A stretch of 64,000 nt of DNA from Rhodocyclales bacterium (GTDB lineage Bacteria; Pseudomonadota; Gammaproteobacteria; Burkholderiales; Rhodocyclaceae). The stretch's first letter is position 1. Every line of letters starts with the position of its first letter. The stretch lies in NCBI GenBank assembly GCA_016235165.1, contig JACRLX010000007.1, positions 248,001 to 312,000 on the forward strand, written 5' to 3'. The notes beneath the pieces were generated by a model. It did no database searches. It was not told the origin of the DNA and worked only from the letters and a program-made list of their open reading frames with translations. The translations under genes and the position numbers were made by a program. Below are positions 31,609-40,218 of the stretch, piece by piece.

Positions 31609-32619
31609 TCATATTGCGTTGGCCTTCTGCTGGATAGCTCGGCATCGTTCCATCAAATCCTCGAACGGTTCGGCGTCGTCGAGAAACAAACCGTCGTCGA
31701 CCATGTGCTGATAGTCGGTCGCCAATTTGGCTAACGCGCCGTCATCAGGTACAAGCTGGAGTCCACCTGCGACCGCCGCGTGATAGTCGATGACCTCGCC
31801 ATGTGCGTTCTTTTCCGCAAAGAACACACTTTTGTGTTCGGCTACTGCGTGGGCGAGGGCTTTGTCCGCAATGGCTGCGTCGGCGAAGCCGGCGGCATCC
31901 AGTCTCGTCACGTCGTGCCAGTGACGCGCGAAGCGGTCACCACCCCGAAACTCGCCTTGCGCGCAGAAGACGTGAATCGCCGTGGTTTTCTCCCAGAAGG
32001 TGCGCTCGGCGCGCATGACCCTCGGCGTCGCGGTTGGAAACTCCACGCCTTGCAGATAGGTGGCCGCATCGCAGTGGATGGTGCGCGGCTCGCTGGGCTC
32101 GCCGGTAGAACGGGCACCGAACTCCAGCATGACGGCGGGCGCGACATAGCCGGTGCCGGTGGTCAGAGGTGCGTAATCGATGAATACTTTGTCGCCCTCG
32201 GCCCGCACCGTTGCCGGTAGGTCATACTGCTCAAGGTCGTGTTTGAGACGTGGCGCGATCTTGGCGCCGACCCAGTCCAACAGGCGCGCACGAATCTCCT
32301 TGCTCCACTTCTTTTCCTGGCTCTTGCTGGTCGGCAGTGGCGCATCTGCATCGCTCACCAGATCGCTGGCTATGGCGCGGATGTCGTAAGTCAGGTCCAC
32401 GTCTTCGGAGAAGCGCCGGATGACACCGTAGGCCTTCGACAAGGACGTGCCACCCTTGAATACCAGGTTGTCAGCGTAGGGGCCGGCAAAGAGGTGCCGC
32501 AGCGTCCAAACCACCCAGATGTCTTTTTCCAGCAGATGGGGCGGAATGCCAGATAGGTTGGCTGCCGCGTCGAGTGCGTCCAGGCGATCGGAAGGGGAGA
32601 GTTGGAAGAACTCAGCCAT
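31609..32619 (-). CDS. AbiEii/AbiGii-type nucleotidyltransferase toxin
   Basis: 336-residue protein with the minimal-nucleotidyltransferase motif near residues 55-77: KGGTSLSKAYG followed by RFSEDVDL, where the serine and the two aspartates are the expected catalytic elements. AbiEii toxins modify nucleic acid and arrest growth; the class is known from abortive phage infection and plasmid stabilisation. Overlaps the upstream antitoxin gene by 8 nt, the standard layout. Base composition is closer to average than the eroded DNA to its left. Confidence 0.87.
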   Translation of the reverse strand: MAEFFQLSPSDRLDALDAAANLSGIPPHLLEKDIWVVWTLRHLFAGPYADNLVFKGGTSLSKAYGVIRRFSEDVDLTYDIRAIASDLVSDADAPLPTSKSQEKKWSKEIRARLLDWVGAKIAPRLKHDLEQYDLPATVRAEGDKVFIDYAPLTTGTGYVAPAVMLEFGARSTGEPSEPRTIHCDAATYLQGVEFPTATPRVMRAERTFWEKTTAIHVFCAQGEFRGGDRFARHWHDVTRLDAAGFADAAIADKALAHAVAEHKSVFFAEKNAHGEVIDYHAAVAGGLQLVPDDGALAKLATDYQHMVDDGLFLDDAEPFEDLMERCRAIQQKANAI

Positions 32620-33208
32620 GCGACACCAGAGCGCTAATCTCTTGGGCCATCCACGTTGGCAGGCGCGCGCGCACCGACGCTACTTCGTTTAACTCGGAAG
32701 GCGGTAGCTTCGCACGCAACGTCCGGATGGCTTCACTGGCCTTCTCCGGACCCAACCAAGCCAGGGCTCGAACCACTTCGCCTGCGGCTCGCCCAGGAAA
32801 TATCAGTTGCCAGATCGGTGCATGCCGGAGCTCGACCATCTGCGCGCCCAATTTCAAGCGGCGACTCGGGCCTGACGTGAGATAGACCGCCCGCATCGGC
32901 ACCTGCGTGGTCAGGCCCAGCGCGTTGGCGGCGACGGCGCCGTGCGACACGATGGTTTCTCCTCGCTGGTTCGCCAGGCCCTCGACCATCTTGACCGCCG
33001 AAGGAGCGCGCGTGCCATAGCGGCTCTCGACGGGCACGACATAGATACCGCGGCCAGCACGCAGCAGGGAGCTGCGCCTCACCAGGCGGGACAGCGCTTG
33101 ATCCACGGCTGCGCGACTGCCCAAGTGCAGCAGTTCTTTTGCGACCAAAGGCGCGCCTTCCGGCATTCCGGCGGCGTGCTCCAGGACTTGTTTGGTGAGG
33201 GTTTCCAT
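32612..33208 (-). CDS. AbiEi-like antitoxin (DUF6088-type)
   Basis: 198-residue protein with an N-terminal winged helix (about 1-70, with SRAAVDQALSRLVRRSSLLRA) and a C-terminal antitoxin domain. It should repress its own promoter and neutralise the AbiEii partner. Start at 33208 (METLTKQVLEH) is preferred over one 15 codons upstream because GGAGA lies 9 nt before it. First gene of the two-gene operon. Confidence 0.83.
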   Translation of the reverse strand: METLTKQVLEHAAGMPEGAPLVAKELLHLGSRAAVDQALSRLVRRSSLLRAGRGIYVVPVESRYGTRAPSAVKMVEGLANQRGETIVSHGAVAANALGLTTQVPMRAVYLTSGPSRRLKLGAQMVELRHAPIWQLIFPGRAAGEVVRALAWLGPEKASEAIRTLRAKLPPSELNEVASVRARLPTWMAQEISALVSHG

Positions 33209-33614
33209 GGTGATATCTCCAGACTGGTAGAAGTATGAGGCTACTTCTGACACTTTTCAAGTCCTAAGACTCGCGCAACGTGAAGTCGAACGGATAGCGT
33301 TTATCCGCCGCCATGACCCTCCGTGCTGATCCTGCCCTCCCTCAGCGGCGAACAAACGCTATTCGCTAAGCTTGAACGACGGCTACAAAAACAACTGTGA
33401 TAGAACTGTACGGTACGATGCGGCAAAACTAGTGATAAGGCGGTTTGCGAGAGCGCCTGGTTGATAAAAAATTAAATATAATCAATGCTTACCTACTTTA
33501 CAAAACTCGCTGATCCGCCTTCTAAGCCGGGGGTAACAGGTTCGAGTCCTGTCGGGCGGGCCATTATTTCCAGGGTTTCCGGGCGTTGTCACAAAATCAA
33601 CCACACGAGGGCAC
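33209..33614. other. Non-coding stretch upstream of the antitoxin, with tRNA scar
   Basis: No convincing gene. It holds the antitoxin promoter region, an AT-rich patch at 33462-33485, a short inverted pair (ATAGCGTTT / AAACGCTAT) near 33294-33363, and the 3' half of a tRNA-Arg at 33516-33563. Composition is lower in GC than the flanks. Confidence 0.6.
33516..33563 (+). other. 3' half of tRNA-Arg(UCU): probable attachment-site scar
   Basis: From the anticodon loop onward this is a well-formed tRNA 3' end: loop CTTCTAA (anticodon TCT), stem GCCGG, T-arm ACAGG-TTCGAGT-CCTGT, acceptor strand CGGGCGG, discriminator G and CCA. The D-arm and 5' acceptor are absent. tRNA-Arg(UCU) is a classic integration target (E. 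coli argU), and a lone 3' half is what an integrated element leaves at one end. Confidence 0.82.
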
Positions 33615-34076
33615 ATGAAAGCCACGCGTTTCTCCGGCATCGCCGATGCCAAATCTAGGGTGGGACAGGAAATTGGCGTCAGCGACTGGCTGTTGATCGA
33701 CCAGGCCCGCGTCAATGGTTTTGCCGACGTCACCGGCGACCAGCAGTGGATTCATGTCGATGTCGAACGCGCCGGGCGAGAATCACCGTTTGGCGCGACC
33801 ATCGCCCATGGCTATCTGACCTTGTCCCTGCTGGCCAAGTTCGCCGGCGAGTGCATTGCCGTCGATGGCATCAAGCTGGCCGTGAATTACGGCCTCAACC
33901 GCGTGCGCTTCGCCTCGCCGGTAAAGGTCGGCAGTCGCGTGCGCGCGCGCTTCACGCTCGGTGCGGTGGAAGACATCGCCGGCGGAGCGCAGATGCAGTG
34001 GCAGGCGACGATCGAGATCGAAGGCAGCGACAAGCCGGCCTGCGTCGCCGAGATGCTTACCCGCTGGTATTTCTGA
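33615..34076 (+). CDS. MaoC-family (R)-specific enoyl-CoA hydratase-like protein
   Basis: 153-residue hot-dog-fold protein with the MaoC hydratase motif near residues 38-67 (FADVTGDQQWIHVD and GATIAHGYLTLSL). Such enzymes hydrate enoyl-CoA to (R)-3-hydroxyacyl-CoA, often for polyhydroxyalkanoate supply; the substrate here is unknown. GAGGG precedes the ATG. It is the first gene after the tRNA scar and is followed 4 nt later by the phosphatase gene. Confidence 0.88.
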   Translation: MKATRFSGIADAKSRVGQEIGVSDWLLIDQARVNGFADVTGDQQWIHVDVERAGRESPFGATIAHGYLTLSLLAKFAGECIAVDGIKLAVNYGLNRVRFASPVKVGSRVRARFTLGAVEDIAGGAQMQWQATIEIEGSDKPACVAEMLTRWYF

Positions 34077-34080
34077 CGCA

Positions 34081-34683
34081 ATGAGTGAGGGCGTGGTCGC
34101 GCCGGCACACGTCTGCGTTGCGCGCCACGGCGAGACCGACTGGAATGTCGCCGGCATTCTGCAGGGCTGGCTCGATGTGCCGATCAACGATATCGGCCGA
34201 CGCCAGGCGTTTGAGCTGGTGGCGGCCTTCAGCCAGGCGAGGTTTTCACTGGTATGTTCCAGTCCGCTGGTGCGTTCGCGGGAAACCGCCGAGATCATTG
34301 CGCGCGCGCTGCGCCTGCCGCCGCCGGTCTGTCTCGACGGACTCAAGGAGCGCAACTTCGGCGTGATCCAGGGGGTACCGAAGGCCGAACTGGCGGAACT
34401 GAATCCGGTGCTGCTGCAGCAGATCATGAAGCGCAATCCGTCCGCCGATTTCGAGCAGGGCGAAACGCTGGACGAGTTTGCCGAGCGGATCTTTGCCGCG
34501 CTGCACTTCATCGGTCACCACTATCCGGGGCAGCGCATCCTGGTCGTCACCCATGGCTGGGTGATGGACGCGATCACCCGCCATGTCGCCGGGTTGCCGC
34601 GCAATGCCATACTCAACATGAAGCGCAAGAATGGCGAAACCCTGTGGCTGGAGGTCGGGCCCAGCTCGATCGGCCGGATTTAG
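34081..34683 (+). CDS. Histidine phosphatase (phosphoglycerate-mutase-like) family protein
   Basis: 200 residues. Catalytic phospho-histidine motif ARHGETDWN at about 14-22, an arginine in SSPLVRSRETAEII, a glutamate in LKERNFG, and the second histidine in VVTHGWVMD near 160 give the complete catalytic set. Substrate unknown; family members include cofactor-dependent phosphoglycerate mutases and alpha-ribazole phosphatases. Start 34081 lies 4 nt after the maoC-like gene, so the two are co-transcribed. Confidence 0.88.
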   Translation: MSEGVVAPAHVCVARHGETDWNVAGILQGWLDVPINDIGRRQAFELVAAFSQARFSLVCSSPLVRSRETAEIIARALRLPPPVCLDGLKERNFGVIQGVPKAELAELNPVLLQQIMKRNPSADFEQGETLDEFAERIFAALHFIGHHYPGQRILVVTHGWVMDAITRHVAGLPRNAILNMKRKNGETLWLEVGPSSIGRI

Positions 34684-34791
34684 TTACACGGCGGATCTCG
34701 AAGGTTTCGGTGGCGGGTAAATCGAGCGTTCCTGTCCTGGCGGCACGCACTCCGCGTGGCGCCGGACTCTTTGCTGGCAGGGCTGCGGCGT

Positions 34792-36579
34792 CTAATCGGC
34801 CATCAGCGACACGACAGTCTCAACAAACCCCTCCGGCCGTCCTGCTGAGATACGTTTCTCTACATCGGTTTCGAGCAACTGGGTGCGCAAACCGATTCGA
34901 CGTGCCGGATCGTCGGCGAGGGCGACTGCCGCTGCGACGTAGCCTTCTCGTGACATGGCAACCAAATCCCCCGGTAGTTCCATCATCTCGAACAACCCCC
35001 GATCGATCGCGGCGTGGGGTTGATCTCCATGCAGGCATATGCCGGGGATGCCGAGCAAAAAGCAATCTACGATGCCGTTGGTATTGCCAAAAGGGAACGG
35101 GCTCAGGAACATGTCGCAATCTACGAGTTTCGCGAGATAGTCGGCGTAGGGCTGCTCCGGATAAGTTACACAATCCGGAATGACTTCACGAATCGATCTT
35201 TGCGCATTCAGGTAGGTCAGCCCCGGGCAGGTTCCAATAAAAAAGACGTAGCTGAGCTTGTGTGTCGCCTGGGTCGCGATTTCCATCAAGGTCGTCAGCA
35301 ACATCGGATTCAGCTTCATCGTCGATGCCGTAATTGCTATCCGGACATTCCTCGTACCAACAGCCCTTCGGCGTTTCGGCCTCGTCGTGCCGGGCGGCAG
35401 CAGGAAGCCGAGGCAATTGCGCGGCATCATGCAAACCGGTTCGAACATCGTCGAATCATCGCCATGGACTTCGGGAGACGAAATGACGTAGTCAATGCAT
35501 GTGGCGCCCGTGGTCGCCGGATGACCCATGCCTGCAATTTGCAGGGGCGCCATGCGGATGTTGGAGAAATACAAGGTTGCCAGGCTCATGCCGACGGATG
35601 GGAAATACACCACGTCCGGCGCATGCTCGGCGATCAAGGGCATCACGCGTCGCAACTCTGCAAGCCATACCTGGCAATGGTCGTCGAACTCTATCTTTTC
35701 GTCGAATAGAGACAGGGCTTCGGTGGTTGTGGCGGGGGGTGAGGTTACCAGGGCGACCAATCGGAACCGGCTTTTGCAGGCGTGAATCAATGGCGCATAA
35801 CATCGATACATCGCATGCCCAGGATGCCACCAGTCGAGTACGACGAGCATGGTGGGTCGCGGTTTTCCGGTGGCTGGAGCCGATAGGTCAATGGGGCCAC
35901 GGCTGAGCAGGTCACGGCGCACAAGTGCATTCAGCGCGCGCTTGATGTCGTGCTTTTGGGGCAGGTCCGCGTAGCTACAGTTCATTGCGGCACTGTTCAG
36001 CATTGGCAACGGCAACCCGTCGAGCGACGAAAGTTGATCGAGTTTGGCCGGTAGCCAGGCAAGTACCGCCTCGCGCTTTTGATGCGCCACCGGAGAAATC
36101 ATCTGCCGCGATCCGATAAGGCAGAGCGCCAGGGATATGGCGGCCAGTGGCCTGGCTGCAAACAACAGGTCGATCGGCAGGTCGAGTTGCGATTCCTGGG
36201 AATAGAGTACGGCCAATTTGCTCAGGTTGTCGCCCGATATTTGTTTGTCCTTGCCCGCCAGAGCGAGTAGCAGGTGGTCCGTGTTACGAAAAGCTGTCGC
36301 CGAGAATATTGCGCTGATCCAGCGGTTGGCACTCACCAGGCGGGTAAATCCCTGTGGCGAGAGCGATACCGCGCGGTTGGCAAACAGGGTGGAAATGGCG
36401 GCCGCCAGCCGTGTCAGGCCTTCGTCATCGGAAATAAGCTCACCCTGCATTCCGCAGATCGAAAAATGCCCCCGGCTGCTTTCCACGGTCTGAAGAATAT
36501 CCAGAAGAATCTGGACCGCTTCCTCGTGCTCCTGGCCGTAGGTCAGACGTTCAAACTCGGTCAAGTCAATCGACAGCAT
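34792..36579 (-). CDS. HMW1C-like protein N-glycosyltransferase (GT41 family)
   Basis: 595 residues. The C-terminal GT-B half has the hallmarks of HMW1C/ApNGT enzymes: QIAGMGHPATTGATCIDYVI near 345, ITASTMKLNP near 420 (nucleotide-sugar binding), and FPFGNTNGIVDCF followed by HAAIDRGLFEMMELP near 500-540. These cytoplasmic enzymes transfer hexoses directly to Asn-X-Ser/Thr of exported proteins. The N-terminal about 220 residues are an all-alpha region as in HMW1C. No HMW-type adhesin or two-partner secretion gene is adjacent, so its acceptor is unknown. It is a lone gene between a phosphatase and tRNA-Ser. Confidence 0.83.
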   Translation of the reverse strand: MLSIDLTEFERLTYGQEHEEAVQILLDILQTVESSRGHFSICGMQGELISDDEGLTRLAAAISTLFANRAVSLSPQGFTRLVSANRWISAIFSATAFRNTDHLLLALAGKDKQISGDNLSKLAVLYSQESQLDLPIDLLFAARPLAAISLALCLIGSRQMISPVAHQKREAVLAWLPAKLDQLSSLDGLPLPMLNSAAMNCSYADLPQKHDIKRALNALVRRDLLSRGPIDLSAPATGKPRPTMLVVLDWWHPGHAMYRCYAPLIHACKSRFRLVALVTSPPATTTEALSLFDEKIEFDDHCQVWLAELRRVMPLIAEHAPDVVYFPSVGMSLATLYFSNIRMAPLQIAGMGHPATTGATCIDYVISSPEVHGDDSTMFEPVCMMPRNCLGFLLPPGTTRPKRRRAVGTRNVRIAITASTMKLNPMLLTTLMEIATQATHKLSYVFFIGTCPGLTYLNAQRSIREVIPDCVTYPEQPYADYLAKLVDCDMFLSPFPFGNTNGIVDCFLLGIPGICLHGDQPHAAIDRGLFEMMELPGDLVAMSREGYVAAAVALADDPARRIGLRTQLLETDVEKRISAGRPEGFVETVVSLMAD

Positions 36580-36607
36580 GGGGGCTTGTCCGTGTTGTCT
36601 GTCCGGG

Positions 36608-36697
36608 TGGCGGAGAGGGCGGGATTCGAACCCGCGTTAGGCTTTCACCTAAACACGCTTTCCAGGCGTGCGACTTAAACCACTCATCCACCTCTCC
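36608..36697 (-). tRNA. tRNA-Ser(GGA)
   Basis: 90-nt class II tRNA on the minus strand: acceptor GGAGAGG pairs with CCTCTCC, D-arm with GAGTGGTTTAAG, anticodon loop with GGA, long variable arm (GTGTTTAGGTGAAAGCCTAACGC), T-loop TTCGAAT and encoded CCA. Confidence 0.97.
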
Positions 36698-36749
36698 GCG
36701 GCTGTCCGCCGCGAACTCGCCGGGCAGGCAGGGCGCGCATTATAGCGGA

Positions 36750-37598
36750 TCAGCTTTCGCTGTGCCGCAGCGAAAGATCGATGGCGCGCACGTTCTTGGT
36801 CAGGCCGCCGATGGAGATGCGGTCCACGCCGGTTTCGGCGATGGCGCGCACCGTCTCCAGGCTGACTCCGCCCGAGGCCTCCAGTTCCGCGCGGCCGGCG
36901 GTGAGGCCGACGGCTTGCCGCATTTGCGCGAGATCCATGTTGTCGAGCAGGATCATGGTGGCGCCGGCATCGAGGGCTTCGGCAAGTTGCTCCAGCGTCT
37001 CGACCTCGATCTGGATGAATACGCCATTGCGGCCGATGGCCTTGGCCTGCACCAGCGCCGCCGTGACGCCGCCGGCGGCCATGATGTGGTTCTCCTTGAT
37101 CAGGATTCCGTCATAAAGGCCGAGGCGGTGGTTGGTGCCGCCACCGCAGGTCACCGCGTACTTCTGGGCCAGGCGCAGCCCCGGCAGTGTCTTGCGTGTA
37201 TCGACAATACGCGCCTTGGTGCCCGCCACGGCATCGACATATAGCCGGGTGACGGTGGCGGTCGCCGAAAGCAATTGCAGGAAATTGAGTGCGGCGCGTT
37301 CGGCGGTGAGCAGGGCGCGCGTGTTGGCAGCGATTTCGCACAGGGTTTGCCCCGCACCGATGGTGTCGCCGTCGCGCGCTTGCCAGCGAATCACGGCTTT
37401 CGGATCGAGCTGACGGAAGCAGGCCTCGAACCAGGCCGTGCCGGCAAGTACGGCGCTTTCCCGGCTGATCACCGTGCCTTGCGAACGTCGGCTGGCAGGG
37501 GTCAGCAGGGCGGTCAGGTCGCCGCCGCCGATGTCCTCGACCAAGGCGGCGAGCACGTTGCGCTGGACTTCGGCGGCGAGTTGGATTTGGCGTTCCAT
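36750..37598 (-). CDS. nadC: Nicotinate-nucleotide pyrophosphorylase (carboxylating)
   Basis: 282-residue quinolinate phosphoribosyltransferase for NAD synthesis. It shows GGGDLT near the N-terminus, IVDTRKTLPGLRLAQKYAV, CGGGTNHRLGLYDGILIKENH and the C-terminal EASGGVSLETVRAIAETGVD. ATG at 37598 gives the usual family length; upstream frames run into non-coding DNA. Stands alone between tRNA-Ser and the FMN-glutamate-synthase-like gene. Confidence 0.95.
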   Translation of the reverse strand: MERQIQLAAEVQRNVLAALVEDIGGGDLTALLTPASRRSQGTVISRESAVLAGTAWFEACFRQLDPKAVIRWQARDGDTIGAGQTLCEIAANTRALLTAERAALNFLQLLSATATVTRLYVDAVAGTKARIVDTRKTLPGLRLAQKYAVTCGGGTNHRLGLYDGILIKENHIMAAGGVTAALVQAKAIGRNGVFIQIEVETLEQLAEALDAGATMILLDNMDLAQMRQAVGLTAGRAELEASGGVSLETVRAIAETGVDRISIGGLTKNVRAIDLSLRHSES

Positions 37599-37642
37599 GA
37601 TGTGCGTCGGGTTGTGGGGATCGCCGGCGATTCTAGCCCGGC

Positions 37643-39295
37643 TCAGCGGAACTTCGTCCCCCGCAGGCTCAGCGTGGTCGAGGGCGCTTCGAAGCTGTCG
37701 GCGCTGGCAACATCCCAGAACACCTTGAACACGGGGTGGTCCGGCACTCCGGTCAGCAGTTCGCCGGGCCGTGCCCAGTGGTGCAGGGCCGCCAGCGAAC
37801 GTACCTCGGTGGCAGAGACACGACGGATCACATGCTCCGGGCCAAGCTCGCCGGGATGGGCGAGGCCGGCGGCGCCCAGCATTTCCTTGAGGGCGATCAG
37901 CGTATTGCGGTGGAACTGATGTACCCGCGCCGATTTGTCGGTGACATCGAGGGCGCGCATGCGCAGCGGGTCCTGGGTGGTGACGCCGGTCGGACAATGG
38001 CCGGTGTGGCAGGTTTGCGCTTGCAGGCAGCCGAGGGCGAACATGAAGCCGCGTGCCGAGTTGCACCAGTCGGCGCCGGTGGCGATGGTGCGTGCCATGT
38101 CGAAGGCGGTGACGATCTTGCCCGAGGAACCGATGCAGATCTGCTGGCGCAGATTGACGCCGACCAGGGTGTTATGCACCAGCATCAGGCCTTCGCGCAG
38201 CGGCGCGCCGACATGATCGGTGAATTCCAGCGGCGCCGCGCCGGTGCCGCCCTCGCCGCCGTCGACCACGATGAAATCCGGCGCGATGCCGGTTTTCAGC
38301 ATGGCCTTGACGATGGCGAACCATTCCCAGGGATGGCCGATCGCCAGCTTGAAGCCGACCGGCTTGCCGCCGGACAGCTCGCGCAGGCGGGCGATGAATT
38401 CAAGGAACTCGATCGGCGTGGAGAACGCGGCATGACGCGAGGGGGAAATACAATCCACGCCGACCGGCACGCCGCGCGCCTCGGCAATCTCGGGGGTTAC
38501 CTTGGCGCCGGGCAGCACGCCGCCGTGCCCCGGCTTCGCGCCCTGCGAGAGCTTGATTTCGATCATCTTCACCTGGTCGAGCGCGGCATTTTCGGCGAAG
38601 CGCGCGCCATCGAAATGCCCATGCGCATCGCGGCAGCCGAAGTAACCGCTGCCGACTTCCCACACCAGGTCGCCGCCATTGCGGCGGTGATGGCGGGAGA
38701 TCGAACCTTCGCCGGTGTCGTGGAAGAAATTGCCGCGCCGGGCGCCCTCGTTGAGGGCGAGGATGGCATTCGCCGAGAGCGCGCCGAAGCTCATCGCCGA
38801 AATGTTGAACACGCTGGCCGAATACGGCTTGCCGCAGGCTGAGCCGCCGACCTTGATACGAAAGTCGTGGCTCTCGATGTGGATCGGCGCGATCGAATGG
38901 TTGATCCACTCGTAGTGCGGCTCGTAGAGGTTGAGCTGGGTGCCGAAGGGGCGCTTGTCCACGGCCTGCTTGGAGCGCTGGTAGATGATCGAGCGCTGGG
39001 CGCGCGAGAAGGGCAGTTCCTCGGAATCGGCTTCGAGGAAATACTGGCGGATCTCGGGGCGGATGTACTCGAAGAAAAAGCGGAAGTGTGCCAGCACCGG
39101 GTAATTGCGGCGGATCGCCTGGCGTGGTTGAAGGTAGTCGAACAAGCCCACCAGCGCCAGCGCGCCGAACACCAGCCCGGGCCAGAGCCACAGCGTGGAC
39201 AAGGAGGCCAGCGACAGGCAGATCGCGGCGAGGAAGATGCATAGTCCCCAGGCGTGATAGCGCTGCGGAACGATGCTGTCGAGCTTCTGCAACAT
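37643..39295 (-). CDS. FMN-binding glutamate-synthase-family protein, membrane-anchored
   Basis: 550 residues: one or two N-terminal transmembrane segments (about 17-50), then a Glu_synthase-type TIM barrel with FNISAMSFGALSANAI, GHGGVLPGAKVT, DFIVVDGGEGGTGAAPLEF and the cysteine cluster CLQAQTCHTGHCPTGV near 430. Homologous to the FMN/Fe-S synthase domain of GltB but lacking the glutaminase domain; its true reaction is uncertain in these stand-alone membrane forms. Occupies the gap between nadC and an exporter gene. Confidence 0.85.
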   Translation of the reverse strand: MLQKLDSIVPQRYHAWGLCIFLAAICLSLASLSTLWLWPGLVFGALALVGLFDYLQPRQAIRRNYPVLAHFRFFFEYIRPEIRQYFLEADSEELPFSRAQRSIIYQRSKQAVDKRPFGTQLNLYEPHYEWINHSIAPIHIESHDFRIKVGGSACGKPYSASVFNISAMSFGALSANAILALNEGARRGNFFHDTGEGSISRHHRRNGGDLVWEVGSGYFGCRDAHGHFDGARFAENAALDQVKMIEIKLSQGAKPGHGGVLPGAKVTPEIAEARGVPVGVDCISPSRHAAFSTPIEFLEFIARLRELSGGKPVGFKLAIGHPWEWFAIVKAMLKTGIAPDFIVVDGGEGGTGAAPLEFTDHVGAPLREGLMLVHNTLVGVNLRQQICIGSSGKIVTAFDMARTIATGADWCNSARGFMFALGCLQAQTCHTGHCPTGVTTQDPLRMRALDVTDKSARVHQFHRNTLIALKEMLGAAGLAHPGELGPEHVIRRVSATEVRSLAALHHWARPGELLTGVPDHPVFKVFWDVASADSFEAPSTTLSLRGTKFR

Positions 39296-39342
39296 GGACG
39301 GCCTCCTGTTGAAAGCTGCGGCGGTGGAGCTCTTTTACTTGA

Positions 39343-40218
39343 TCAGGCGCGGCGGCGCAAGCGTTCGCCGAGGGCGATCGAGAGGCTGCTGCCGGCGATT
39401 ACCAGCATGCCGGCAATGGAAAGCAGGTCGGGCAGGTGATCGTAGAAGGCCCAGCCCAGCACGCCGGCCCAGATCAACTGGCCATAGAGGAAAGGCGAGA
39501 GGAAGGAGGCTGCCGCGTAGCGAAAGGCACGGGTCAGCATCAGGTGGCCGGTGCCGCCATAGACGCCCAGCGAGGCGATCAGCGCCGCATCGACGAGGCT
39601 GGGCGTGGGGCCGCCCCAGTAGAGCGGCGCCGCCAGGGTCATCGAGACGGTGCCGACCAGTGCGGTGTAGAACAGCATGGTCAGGGTGTTCTCGCTGGGC
39701 GAAAGCTGCCGCGTCTGGATCTGATAAATGGCATAACAGGCGGCGGCGAGCGACATCCAGAAAATGCCGTCGATGTTCAGTGCGCCGCCGGGCCGGGCAA
39801 TCAGCAGTGCGCCGCCGAAGCCCGCGATCACGGCCAGCCAGTGGCCACGGGTGACGGATTCCCCGAGCAGGAAGTGGGAGAGGATCACCACCACCAGCGG
39901 AGTGATGAACAGGAAGGCAGTACTTTCCGCCAAAGGCATCAGCGAAAACCCCGCCATCGAAAATCCCGTGGTGCCGGTCAGCATCAGGGCCCGCGTGATC
40001 TGGGCCAGCGGCCGTGAGGTGGTGATCAACTGCAGGCGCATCGACGGGGCAAGGAAGATCACCATCATCAGCAGATGGAAAGTGTAGCGACCCCAGACCA
40101 TCATCGGGATCGGGTAAGTGCGCGAAAGATATTTCGATGTCGCGTCGAGCGCGGCAAAGCACAAGGTGGCGCCCACCATCAGCAGGATGGCGAAGCCGAC
40201 CTTGCGGCGTTCAGGCAT
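39343..40218 (-). CDS. EamA/DMT-family transporter
   Basis: 291 residues with about ten hydrophobic helices arranged as two EamA repeats (first half ending near ALLIARPGG, second ending near GSSLSIALG). Drug/metabolite exporter of unknown substrate. Its start overlaps the nnr stop by 8 nt, placing it at the tail of the dctPQM-pxp-nnr transcript. Confidence 0.88.
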   Translation of the reverse strand: MPERRKVGFAILLMVGATLCFAALDATSKYLSRTYPIPMMVWGRYTFHLLMMVIFLAPSMRLQLITTSRPLAQITRALMLTGTTGFSMAGFSLMPLAESTAFLFITPLVVVILSHFLLGESVTRGHWLAVIAGFGGALLIARPGGALNIDGIFWMSLAAACYAIYQIQTRQLSPSENTLTMLFYTALVGTVSMTLAAPLYWGGPTPSLVDAALIASLGVYGGTGHLMLTRAFRYAAASFLSPFLYGQLIWAGVLGWAFYDHLPDLLSIAGMLVIAGSSLSIALGERLRRRA

